Source: REEB95 sp963762425 | Lineage (GTDB): Bacteria > Pseudomonadota > Alphaproteobacteria > ATCC43930 > CGMCC-115725 | Length of the DNA: 64,000 nucleotides | Direction of reading: 5' to 3' | Assembly (NCBI GenBank): GCA_963762425.1 | Contig: CAVXKY010000007.1 | Coordinates: 124,001-188,000, forward strand | In this document: positions 9,757 through 18,318 of the stretch, in pieces | How positions within the stretch are numbered: the stretch's first letter is position 1 | How the letters are laid out: the number at the start of each line of letters is the position of its first letter | Program-made: the position numbers and the translations under genes | The notes under the pieces: model-generated | Told to the model about the DNA's origin: nothing | Database searches by the model: none | Seen by the model: the letters and a program-made list of their open reading frames with translations, nothing else

Positions 9757-10220
9757 TCATCGACTGGACAGCGCCAGCTTCATCACTGGCACGGCATCGG
9801 GGAAGGTGTCCAGCGCCTCGGCCTCGGCCGGGGTGAGCCATCTCACCTGCCGCGCGTCCTCGATCGGCTCGCCCTCGCCCTGATGCCAATCCAGCAGCAC
9901 GCAGACCAGGGTGAAATGGGTCATGATCTTGCCCTTCTCGTCCTGGCGGATGGACTCGATCGCGGTCAGCACCGATGCCGGCTCGGCCATGATGCCGGTT
10001 TCCTCGATCAGCTCGCGCTGGGCGCACTCGAACAGCGTCTCGCCCAGCTCCTGCATGCCGCCCGGAAAACCCCATTTGCCGATCCCGGGCGGGAGCGAGC
10101 GTTCCGCCAGCAGCACCTTGTTGCCGCGCCGCACCACGGCAAGGCAACCGACGATCGGCCGCTCGGGATAGTGCCGGCCGGGCTTCGGGGCTTTGGGCGC
10201 GTTGCTCACGGATCGGTCCG

Positions 10221-10224
<4 letters not shown>
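9757..10224 (-). CDS. NUDIX hydrolase
   Basis: About 155 residues. The Nudix box GGMQELGETLF...RELIEETG (GX5EX7REUXEEXGU) is complete near residues 60-82 and coordinates Mg2+ for hydrolysis of a nucleoside-diphosphate-linked substrate. The sequence RHYPERPIVGCLAVV before it resembles ADP-ribose/NAD-type or 8-oxo-dGTP-type Nudix enzymes, but the substrate cannot be fixed. The start is uncertain: TTG at 10224 overlaps the thiC stop (TTGA), and a GTG lies at 10209. Position directly after thiC suggests co-transcription. Confidence 0.85.
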
Positions 10225-12050
<1,826 letters not shown>

Positions 12051-12120
12051 GACAGCCTCCTTATGCGACAGCGGCAAATGCGCTCCGGACGGACGACGCG
12101 GGGATGACGGAGAAGTGTTC

Positions 12121-12230
12121 CTGTCCCTACGCCGGCACGATCCGGATCAGGTTCAAAGGGTTCCCGCGCCGCCCTGAAATCGCCGGGCCATTAGCGGTGT
12201 CTCAGCCCCTCGGCGGGGCTCCCCTTGGAA
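12121..12230 (-). promoter_or_regulatory. TPP (THI-element) riboswitch upstream of thiC
   Basis: On the minus strand the leader has the conserved CTGAGA of the pyrimidine-binding arm (about 12198-12203) and the pyrophosphate-arm consensus ACCTGATCCGGAT...CCGGCGTAGGGA (about 12123-12153). It ends ~70 bases before the thiC start. In alphaproteobacteria this element usually represses by hiding the ribosome-binding site, which fits its position here. Confidence 0.95.
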
Positions 12231-12388
12231 TCACTCTTAGTATCCGGACAGAGGGGCGGTGCCGTCAAGCCTTGGTATCGACCGGGTGCATTACCGGCCA
12301 GTTTCACGCGCGGCGGCGCCGGGCCGCCTGGGGAAAGGCCAGGGGGAAACGATTGCGCTGCGCCGCCGCTTGCGGCAGCTTGAACGCC
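12231..12388. other. Intergenic stretch between the thiC leader and a lipoprotein gene
   Basis: With the riboswitch and the 5' leader (12051-12230) this makes a gap of more than 300 bases without a gene. Beyond the riboswitch I see no convincing ORF or RNA. It should contain the divergent promoters of thiC (minus) and the lipoprotein (plus), but no clear -35/-10 pair can be named. Confidence 0.4.
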
Positions 12389-12760
12389 ATGTTGGGATTT
12401 TTCCGCGCCGCCAGCGTATTGGCTCTGCTGCTCGGCCTCGCCGGTTGCGGCTTGGTCGATCCGTTCGAGACGGGAACGCCCGATTCCAGCGTCGCCATGC
12501 ATTTGCAGAGCCCGTCGCCTATCACCGGCATGACTTCCGCGCAGGATGCCGCCGCGACCGCCGGCGCCATCGATCCGTCGAGCGTGCCGGTTTCGGTTTG
12601 TTACAGCCGGTTGGGTTCGACCCCCCAAAAGGTAATCGCCATCGCGGCGCAGGAATGCGGGCCCGACAAGCCGCCCATCTTGGTCGAGCAGAAATGGGAT
12701 TTGCATTCCTGCCCACTGATGACGCCCATTCGCGCCACTTTTGTGTGCGGTGCACACTAA
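12389..12760 (+). CDS. Small lipoprotein of unknown function
   Basis: 123 residues from the ATG at 12389. A hydrophobic N-terminus ends in the lipobox LAGC (Cys at ~21), so it is predicted to be lipidated and anchored in the inner or outer membrane. The remainder has four further Cys residues (VCYSRLG, AAQECGP, LHSCPL, TFVCGAH), which could form two disulfides in the periplasm. I recognise no family. A longer upstream reading from 12104 crosses the riboswitch region and is not credible. Confidence 0.7.
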   Translation: MLGFFRAASVLALLLGLAGCGLVDPFETGTPDSSVAMHLQSPSPITGMTSAQDAAATAGAIDPSSVPVSVCYSRLGSTPQKVIAIAAQECGPDKPPILVEQKWDLHSCPLMTPIRATFVCGAH

Positions 12761-12870
12761 CGCCCCATTAACGCCGAAGTGATCGTTTGCCCGCCACGGA
12801 GCAATGCTATGCTTGGTGGAGAAGGCCCGTGCAACGAAGGCCGGTGACACAAGCAAGAGGGAGAAAAGCC

Positions 12871-13330
12871 ATGAACGGGGGAACCAAACTCATCATTCCC
12901 GGTTTGAGCGGGGTTTACGACGCGGCTTGGTCCGTGGATGTACGCCTTTGTCCGTTTCTGTTTCGGCGCCACGATCATGGTGCATGGCTATTTCAAACTG
13001 TTCGCGGGCGGCGCGCCGGGATTAGCCGAACATCTGCTCGGGCCGTGGGGTTTTCCGGCTCCGCTCGCCTGGGCCTATTTTCTCGGCATCCTTGAATTCT
13101 TCGGTTGCGCCGCGTTGGCCGTCGGATTGCTGACCCGCCCGATCGCCCTGATGCTCGCGATCGAAATGGCGATCATCACCTTCGGCGTGCACTATACTCG
13201 GGGTTTCGTTTTCTCGAGTCAGGGCGGCGGCTATGAATATCCGCTGCTGCTGCTGGTCCTCAGCGTCGCCTTCATGTTCCAAGGCGGCGGGCGTTATTCG
13301 CTCGATCGCCTCATCGGCCGCGAGTTTTAG
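12871..13330 (+). CDS. DoxX family membrane protein, copy 1 (one-base frameshift)
   Basis: Start ATG at 12871 follows AGAGGGAGAA. The first ~23 residues (LIIPGLSGVYDAAWSV) match the N-termini of the neighbouring copies. A surplus G near 12937 then moves the frame to MYAFVRFCFGATIMVHGYFKL, which continues to the shared C-terminal GGGRYSLDRLIG. About 152 residues and four hydrophobic helices once corrected. DoxX-like proteins are small inner-membrane proteins, some linked to oxidative or sulfur stress. The substrate is unknown. It is first in a tandem array of four related genes. Confidence 0.8.
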
Positions 13331-13378
13331 GCTTTCGCATAAGGCTCAAACGAAACTGCAAACCTGGAAGGGGGAAAC

Positions 13379-13843
13379 ATGACCACAGGCATCATCGACA
13401 AGAAGCGGTTGATTTTTCCGGGCCTCGGCGGACTCTACGAGGCCTTTTCGCCCGCGAGCTATTCCTTCATGCGCTTCGCCGCCGGCGCGGTGCTGGTGCC
13501 GCACGGCATTCAGAAGATCATGCTCGGCAGCGCCGTAAATCTGGCTCCCTATATCGACAAGACGATGGGCGTGCCCTATCCGATGATGTGGGCCTATCTG
13601 GCGGTCTTCGCCGAATCCGTAGTCGCGGTTTGCCTTGCAATCGGACTTTTCACCCGCGTGGCGGCGCTGATCCTTCTGATCCACATGGGGATCATCATCG
13701 TCTTCTTCCAATGGCAATACGGCTACTTCTGGACCGGCAAGGGCATCGAATATGCGCTGCTGTGGTGGCTGCTGTATCTCGCCATCTTCTTCCGCGGCGG
13801 CGGCCGGTATTCGGTCGACCGTCTGATCGGCAAGGAGTTCTAA
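13379..13843 (+). CDS. DoxX family membrane protein, copy 2
   Basis: 154 residues with a GGGGGAAAC leader before the ATG. The N-terminal block RLIFPGLGGLYEAFSP, the helix-1 motif RFAAGAVLVPHGIQKI and the C-terminal GGGRYSVDRLIGKEF are shared with copies 1 and 3, and four membrane helices are predicted. It lies 48 bases after copy 1. Function is not known beyond family membership. The intact frame here shows that the shift in copy 1 is local. Confidence 0.88.
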   Translation: MTTGIIDKKRLIFPGLGGLYEAFSPASYSFMRFAAGAVLVPHGIQKIMLGSAVNLAPYIDKTMGVPYPMMWAYLAVFAESVVAVCLAIGLFTRVAALILLIHMGIIIVFFQWQYGYFWTGKGIEYALLWWLLYLAIFFRGGGRYSVDRLIGKEF

Positions 13844-13852
13844 TCGCTAATT

Positions 13853-13889
13853 CCCGCGGCGGGCGGCCTTCATGGCCGTTCGCCGCGGG
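13853..13889. repeat. GC-rich hairpin between DoxX copies 2 and 3
   Basis: CCCGCGGCG (13853-13861) pairs with CGCCGCGGG (13881-13889), with a further inner GGCC/GGCC pairing around a TTCAT loop. There is no T-run, so it is a weak terminator at best. It could be an mRNA-stability element between the two genes. Confidence 0.55.
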
Positions 13890-13917
13890 ACCGTTTCCCG
13901 TTGTTGGTGGAATTGCC

Positions 13918-14373
13918 ATGGCCGAAAACACCCTGTCGACGCCGAAACCAATCCTGCCGATCTGCGCCGCGATTTATCGCCCCTTTGCACCCCTGTCCTA
14001 CGCCTTCATGCGCTTCTGCACCGGCGCGATTTTCATCCCGCATGGCATGCAGAAACTGCTGGGTGGTGCCGCGGCCGATAAATTCGTGGTCGCGCTCGGC
14101 TTGGCCGATCCCGCGCCTTGGGCCGGCGCCATGGGCGTTCTCGAACTCGCGGGCGGGATCATGCTGGCGCTCGGCTTGCTGACGAGGCCGGTGGCGTTGC
14201 TGTTCGCCGCCGAGCTGCTGGCGATGATCTTCGCGGTGAACATTCATAACGGCTTTGCCTGGTCCAATGGCGGCATCCAATACCCGCTGCTGCTGCTGGC
14301 GCTGTGTTTAGCCGCCCTCTTCCGCGGCGGCGGGCGCTATTCGCTCGATCGGCTCATCGGCAAGGAATTCTGA
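13918..14373 (+). CDS. DoxX family membrane protein, copy 3
   Basis: 151 residues starting at the ATG at 13918. It has the family helices with RFCTGAIFIPHGMQKLLGG, GLADPAPWAGAMGVLELAGG and a C-terminal GGGRYSLDRLIGKEF. The next gene (copy 4) begins two bases after the stop, so copies 3 and 4 were one transcription unit. Like its neighbours it is a four-helix inner-membrane protein of unassigned substrate. Confidence 0.88.
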   Translation: MAENTLSTPKPILPICAAIYRPFAPLSYAFMRFCTGAIFIPHGMQKLLGGAAADKFVVALGLADPAPWAGAMGVLELAGGIMLALGLLTRPVALLFAAELLAMIFAVNIHNGFAWSNGGIQYPLLLLALCLAALFRGGGRYSLDRLIGKEF

Positions 14374-14374
14374 G

Positions 14375-14635
14375 ATGACCGCGATTATCGATGAAACCTG
14401 CCCCAGCGACGGGGCCAAACCGATCATTCCGGGCCTGGCGGGATTCTACCGCTGCGCCGGGCCTTTCAGTTATGCCTTCGTGCGGATCGTCACCGCCGCG
14501 CTGATTCTGCCGGGCGGCATCGACAAGCTGTTTTATGGCGGGGTCTGCCGACTGAACCCGCAGCTGGCGCGGAATGTGGTCCGGGCAATCGATGTTTCGG
14601 GTGATGTCGGAAAATCTGTGGATCGAATTCTGTAG
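14375..14635 (+). pseudogene. DoxX family protein, copy 4, truncated
   Basis: The first ~55 residues (KPIIPGLAGFYRCAG, then YAFVRIVTAALILPGGIDKLFYGGV) align with the N-termini of copies 1-3. After about base 14540 the sequence leaves the family completely, continues with 30 unrelated residues and stops. Helices 2-4 and the RYSLDRLIGKEF tail are missing. The unrelated sequence leads into an HTH fragment and AT-richer DNA, so an insertion or deletion has removed the 3' half of the gene. The remnant is unlikely to be functional. Confidence 0.75.
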
Positions 14636-14660
14636 TAGCACTGAAAATTGGGAGACAAAA

Positions 14661-14825
14661 ATGGAAGCGATCAAATACACCGTTCGTGCTCTGCAAAATT
14701 GGCGCCTTCGAGGTGGCGGTCCACGCTTCGTAAAAGTTTCAAGCCGTTCCATCCGATATCGACGTAGAGACCTCCTCACGTGGATTGAGGAGCGTCTCAG
14801 ATCAAGCACGTCCGAAACTCAGTAG
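14661..14825 (+). CDS. AlpA/excisionase-like helix-turn-helix protein (probable fragment)
   Basis: 54 residues from an ATG with GGGAGA nine bases upstream. The pattern TVRALQNWRLRGGGPRFVKV...IRYRRRDLLTWIEER is the recognition half of the MerR-like HTH_17 domain of AlpA and phage excisionases. The first helix (usually L-x-x-x-E-A-A-x-x-L-G-V) is missing or badly altered, so this may be a remnant. Such proteins normally belong to prophages or integrative elements. Its base composition is lower in GC than that of the flanking genes. Confidence 0.6.
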   Translation: MEAIKYTVRALQNWRLRGGGPRFVKVSSRSIRYRRRDLLTWIEERLRSSTSETQ

Positions 14826-14826
14826 T

Positions 14827-14855
14827 GTGTCAGTTTATATTATGGAAGCTGACAC
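14827..14855. repeat. Short inverted repeat after the HTH fragment
   Basis: GTGTCAG at 14827 pairs with CTGACAC at 14849-14855 around a 15-base AT-rich loop, two bases after the HTH stop. It could be a weak terminator or a protein-binding site left from a mobile element. Confidence 0.4.
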
Positions 14856-14965
14856 CATGGATATCGGACGGCATCTTTAGTTCTAATATTTTTTCTAACA
14901 CGGAAACGCAACGAGGGCCTGAGCGGTGTTGTCAGAACCGTTCAAGCCCCCGTGGGTTAGTTCAT

Positions 14966-14993
14966 CCCCCCCGGGAATTTCCGGGGGCCTTTG
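14966..14993. terminator. Possible terminator hairpin
   Basis: CCCCCCGG and CCGGGGG surround GAATTT, followed by CCTTT. It is placed downstream of the HTH fragment (plus strand) and of the Lys/Thr-repeat gene (minus strand), so it could serve either. The T-run is short. Confidence 0.4.
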
Positions 14994-15018
14994 GATTCCC
15001 TGGCGCCGCGTGCCGCGC

Positions 15019-15285
15019 TTATGGGTTGGTGGACGTGGTTGGTTTCTTCGTCGTCGTCTTTTTCTTCGTCGTGGTGGACTTCTTTTTCTTGGTGGTGGTG
15101 GGCTTCTTGGTCTTGGTCGTCTTGGCCTTGGTGGTCTTGGTCTTGGTGGTCTTCGCCTTGGTAGTCTTCGTCTTGGCCGCCGGCTGGCCGGTCTGCGACG
15201 ACTGGGCCTGCGCCGGAACGGTGAAGGGAACGGTCGAGGCGGCGACGAAAGAAAGCAAGGCAAACGCGGCAATAAGCGCCTTCAT
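15019..15285 (-). CDS. Exported Lys/Thr-repeat low-complexity protein
   Basis: 88 residues. A signal peptide (MKALIAAFALLSFVAASTVPFTVPAQA) is followed by ~55 residues built almost only from Lys, Thr, Ala, Pro and Ser in KTKTTKAKTT-type repeats, then KKPTTTKKK blocks. The mature part should be strongly basic and disordered. Start chosen at 15285, seven bases after AGGAG. The ATG six bases upstream is too close. The family is unknown. Similar basic repeats occur in polyanion- or DNA-binding tails. Codon choice within the repeat is varied enough (AAG/ACC/ACG) to look like real coding sequence, not simple slippage. Confidence 0.65.
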   Translation of the reverse strand: MKALIAAFALLSFVAASTVPFTVPAQAQSSQTGQPAAKTKTTKAKTTKTKTTKAKTTKTKKPTTTKKKKSTTTKKKTTTKKPTTSTNP

Positions 15286-15682
15286 AAACATGCTCCTGGA
15301 AGCTGGCTGGGGTATGGACGACCCGGGGTAGATGTCATGCCCGCATGATCGAATAACGGGTTCGGCGGCGGGCACGGACGGATACTAACATGGTTTATCG
15401 AATGTAACAGATGGTTTGGGATCTGAAAAACGCCGCACCAAGCCGCCAATGAGAGATTTTCCGGCTCTCAAGTTCCGCCTGCCGGCGATGCGTCGCATTT
15501 TATATAAATTAGACCCAGGCCCTTGCATATTTTTTAGACAAAAATCCCCGAAAAATTCGATTCTCTTGCCCGGTATATTGTGTTTTTGCCAGCCACTTTA
15601 ATCCCGGCTTAACGGATTGCGCCGAAAATGCGGCGGTTACAACGAACGCGTTTCAATCACCGCTCTCCAGGAGAAATGAACT
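15286..15682. other. Intergenic region of about 400 bases with no gene seen
   Basis: Lies between the divergent Lys/Thr-repeat gene and the Flp pilin gene. It is AT-richer than the surroundings, with a TTTTATATAAATTAG tract around 15500 and an A/T-rich run at 15530-15560. It probably holds both promoters. No ORF with a plausible start or RNA fold stands out. Confidence 0.5.
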
Positions 15683-15841
15683 ATGAAGACCCTTTCGAAG
15701 CTTTTCCGTGACGAGTCCGGCGCGACCGCCATCGAGTATGGCCTGATCGCCGCTCTCATCGCCGTGGTTGTCGTCACCGCTCTGACGACCGTCGGCGGCA
15801 ACCTGAAGAACACCTTCAACACGGTTGCGACCAACCTGTAA
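15683..15841 (+). CDS. Flp/Fap-type pilin subunit
   Basis: 52 residues, short enough to be missed by a minimum-length filter. The sequence is MKTLSKLFRDESGATAIEYGLIAAL and then a hydrophobic helix. It has the hallmark Flp arrangement: a short basic leader, Gly, then A-T-A-I-E-Y-G-L, where prepilin peptidase cuts after the Gly and Glu+5/Tyr+6 are conserved. AGGAG lies ten bases before the ATG. The product assembles Tad pili for surface attachment. No cpaA, tadA or other assembly genes are here, and a strong terminator follows at once, so it is a single-gene unit. Confidence 0.92.
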   Translation: MKTLSKLFRDESGATAIEYGLIAALIAVVVVTALTTVGGNLKNTFNTVATNL

Positions 15842-15870
15842 TCGGCATCGGCGCCCAAGGCGCTGAAAAG

Positions 15871-15900
15871 AAACCCCCGGTCCGCGGACCGGGGGTTTTC
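15871..15900 (+). terminator. Rho-independent terminator of the Flp pilin gene
   Basis: AAACCCCCGGTCC and GGACCGGGGGTTTT form a near-perfect 12-base stem with a minimal CG-centred loop, ending in TTTTC. It starts 30 bases after the pilin stop. Confidence 0.9.
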
Positions 15901-15938
15901 GTTTGGGCCGGGTTCCGGCCCCGGTGTTCCGGAAGTTT

Positions 15939-16646
15939 TCAGGCGCGGCGGATGGTTTCCGCCGATTGACCAAACAACACCTTGCGCGCCTCGGGACTGG
16001 TGTTCGGGATGGCGTCCTGGCGATAGACCTGGCCCTTTTCGTAGGCGCGCCGCACCGCCGGCCGCGCCTTGATCGCCTCGAACCAGCGCTTCAGATTGGG
16101 ATAGTCCTCGAGCTTCTGGCCCTGGCGCTCATGGGGCACGATCCAGGGATATGACGCCATATCGGCGATCGAATACGCCCCGGCGACGAATTCGCGATCC
16201 TTGAGGCGCCTGTCGAGCACGGCATAGAGACGGCTGGTCTCATTGACGTAGCGCTCGATCGCGTAAGGCAGCTTCTCCGGCGCATACAGGCTGAAATGAT
16301 GGTTCTGGCCCGCCATCGGACCGAGGCCGCCCATCTGCCAGAACAGCCATTGCAGCACCTCGTAGCGGCCGCGCAAATCCTTGGGCAGGAACTTTCCGGT
16401 CTTTTCCGCCAGATACATGAGGATCGCGCCGGATTCGAAAACGCTGACCGGCGGCCCCTTCTCCGGTGGCTCGTGATCGACGATCGCCGGCATGCGGTTA
16501 TTGGGCGAAAGCTTGAGGAATTCGGGACGGAACTGTTCGCCCTTGGAGATGTTCACCGGAAAAATCTTGTAAGGCAGCCCGGTCTCTTCGAGGAAGATGG
16601 TGATCTTGTGGCCGTTGGGCGTAGGCCAGTAATGGAGGTCGATCAC
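15939..16646 (-). CDS. Glutathione S-transferase family protein (YfcG/YghU-like)
   Basis: 235 residues. The N-terminal thioredoxin fold (1-85) starts MIDLHYWPTPNGHKITIFLEE and contains NRMPAIVDHE, with the cis-Pro that binds glutathione, and FESGAILMYLAEKTGKFLP. The all-helical C-terminal domain follows, with GLGPMAGQ and SIADMASYPWI. The W-P-T-P-N-G-x-K start is typical of the Nu-class disulfide-bond reductases YfcG and YghU, which act on glutathione disulfides and peroxides. Cytoplasmic. Convergent with the Flp pilin gene. Confidence 0.9.
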   Translation of the reverse strand: MIDLHYWPTPNGHKITIFLEETGLPYKIFPVNISKGEQFRPEFLKLSPNNRMPAIVDHEPPEKGPPVSVFESGAILMYLAEKTGKFLPKDLRGRYEVLQWLFWQMGGLGPMAGQNHHFSLYAPEKLPYAIERYVNETSRLYAVLDRRLKDREFVAGAYSIADMASYPWIVPHERQGQKLEDYPNLKRWFEAIKARPAVRRAYEKGQVYRQDAIPNTSPEARKVLFGQSAETIRRA

Positions 16647-16712
16647 GCGGAACTCCTGATCTAAGAAGGATGGTGGGTACTATGGTCGCGGCCATGGGGC
16701 GCGACAAGAGAT

Positions 16713-17333
16713 TCAGGGCGAACCCAGCCCTGCAACAAGCGCAGAGGTGGCCTGGGCCGGATCCGCCGCCGCCATCACCGCGCTGATCACCGCCACGCCG
16801 GACGCCCCCGCCTCGAGGCAGAGCCCGGCCTCGGCCGGACCGATGCCGCCCAGCGCGATCACCGGAATGATCGCCTTGGTGGCGCAATCCGCCAGCTCGT
16901 CGAGCGCCAGGGGCAATGCTCCGGGCTTGCTCGGCGTGGCGAAGATGGGGCTGAGGGTGGCGTAATCGGCGCCTTCCTCTTCGGCGCGCGCGATATCGTC
17001 GATGTCGTGACAGGAAAGGCCGATCAGCGCGCCGGCGCCCAAAATCCGCCGCGCCTGCGCGGGCGAGCCCTTGCCGGGCAGATGCAATCCCGATGCTCCG
17101 GATTGGCGAGCGGCCTCGATGTCCTCATGCACGGTGACGGTGGCGTTCCACTTTCGCCCGAGTGCGACGAGAATCCGCAGCAAGGCAAGACGCTCGGGGT
17201 GCGGCAGATCCTTCTCGCGCAGACTGAGCCAACGGCAACCGCCCTTGAAAACTTCCTGCGCCATGTCTTCGAGCGGCAGCCGGGATTGCTTGCGGTCGGT
17301 GATGACCAGCAGCGGCGGCGAAGGGATTTTCAC
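16713..17333 (-). CDS. thiE: Thiamine-phosphate synthase ThiE
   Basis: 206 residues. Couples HMP-diphosphate and thiazole phosphate to thiamine phosphate. The TIM-barrel landmarks are GGCRWLSLREKDL, VHEDIEAARQSGASGLHLP, DYATLSPIFATPSKPG and PVIALGGIGPAEAG. Its ATG overlaps the thiG stop (ATGA at 17330-17333), so it is the last gene of thiO-thiS-thiG-thiE and shares their riboswitch control. Confidence 0.95.
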   Translation of the reverse strand: MKIPSPPLLVITDRKQSRLPLEDMAQEVFKGGCRWLSLREKDLPHPERLALLRILVALGRKWNATVTVHEDIEAARQSGASGLHLPGKGSPAQARRILGAGALIGLSCHDIDDIARAEEEGADYATLSPIFATPSKPGALPLALDELADCATKAIIPVIALGGIGPAEAGLCLEAGASGVAVISAVMAAADPAQATSALVAGLGSP

Positions 17334-18103
17334 CCGCCGACCAATCCCAGTTGCGGGCTCGAGGGCTCGGCCAACGTGCGCTTCGGGATCCGGCCGGCGA
17401 GCAGCGCATCGCGCCCCGCCGCCACCGCCGCGCGCATCGCCGCCGCCATGCGTTTCGGATCGTGCGCCTTGGCGACGGCGGTGTTGAGCAGCACGCCGCC
17501 GCAGCCGAGTTCCATCGCCAAGGCCGCGTCCGAGGCCGTGCCGATGCCGGCGTCGAGAATCACCGGCACCGGCGAAGTCGCGACGATGCGTTCGATGGCA
17601 TGGGGATTGACGATGCCGAGGCCGCTGCCGATGGGCGAGCCAAGCGGCATCACCGCCGATGCGCCGAGATCGGCGAGCTTGCGGCAGGTGACCGGATCGT
17701 CGTTACAATAAGGCAGCACGGTGAAGCCCTTGCGCACCAACTCCTCGGTGCCGCGCAACAATTGCTCGACATCGGGATAAAGAGTTTCGCGGTCGCCGAT
17801 GATTTCGAGCTTGATCCAGTCGGTCTCGAGCGCCTCGCGGGCCAGCTCCGCCGTCAGTACCGCATCCTTCACGGTGGCGCAGCCCGCGGTATTGGGCAAA
17901 AGCGCGTAACGTCCGTCGAGCAGATCGATCAGGCTTTCGGCATAGGCTTTCAGGCTGACGCGGCGGATGGCGAGCGTGACCAACGCCGGCTGACCCGCTT
18001 CGAGGGAATCGAGCAAAGACTGCTGATTGGGATACCCGCCGGTGCCCATGAACAGGCGCGAGGCGAAGGACTTGCCGGCAATGACGAGATTATCCGCGGA
18101 CAT
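17330..18103 (-). CDS. thiG: Thiazole synthase ThiG
   Basis: 257 residues from the ATG at 18103 (MSADNLVIAGKSFASRLFMGTGGYPN). It builds the thiazole phosphate ring from deoxyxylulose phosphate, ThiS-thiocarboxylate and dehydroglycine. The Schiff-base lysine lies in DWIKLEIIGD (~105), and NTAGCATVKDAVLTAELARE and MPLGSPIGSGLGI are family signatures. It follows thiS by eight bases and overlaps thiE. Confidence 0.97.
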   Translation of the reverse strand: MSADNLVIAGKSFASRLFMGTGGYPNQQSLLDSLEAGQPALVTLAIRRVSLKAYAESLIDLLDGRYALLPNTAGCATVKDAVLTAELAREALETDWIKLEIIGDRETLYPDVEQLLRGTEELVRKGFTVLPYCNDDPVTCRKLADLGASAVMPLGSPIGSGLGIVNPHAIERIVATSPVPVILDAGIGTASDAALAMELGCGGVLLNTAVAKAHDPKRMAAAMRAAVAAGRDALLAGRIPKRTLAEPSSPQLGLVGG

Positions 18104-18111
18104 GGCCTGCC

Positions 18112-18318
18112 TCACCCGCCGCCGAAGGGGCGGACGATCTCGACCCGGTCGCCCGAAGCCAGCGTTTTCTCGGCCCAGGCGCGCGACGGCACCACCGCGC
18201 CATTGACCGCCACCGCCACGCCGCGCGGCTTTTCGATGCCGTGCGCGCGCAGCAATTCGGCGACATTGGCCGCCGCCAGTCTCTCGTCCTTGCCGTTGAT
18301 GCGGATGGTCCCGCTCAT
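18112..18318 (-). CDS. thiS: Sulfur carrier protein ThiS
   Basis: 68 residues from the ATG at 18318, overlapping the thiO stop as ATGA. Beta-grasp fold ending in PFGGG. The C-terminal Gly-Gly is adenylated and then thiocarboxylated to carry sulfur to ThiG. There is one Gly more than the usual GG end, which should be checked since the terminus is the reactive group. VNGAVVPSRAWAEKTLASGDRVEIV is typical of ThiS. Confidence 0.93.
   Translation of the reverse strand: MSGTIRINGKDERLAAANVAELLRAHGIEKPRGVAVAVNGAVVPSRAWAEKTLASGDRVEIVRPFGGG

Noticed and set aside
14375..14825. Complete prophage at the DoxX scar
   Set aside because: Only one HTH fragment is present. No integrase, structural or lysis genes lie nearby.
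15040..15190. Regular GTCTTGGTGGTC-type repeats that could look like a CRISPR or satellite array
   Set aside because: The period is short and irregular and there are no unique spacers. It is the antisense of the Lys/Thr repeat in a protein with a signal peptide.
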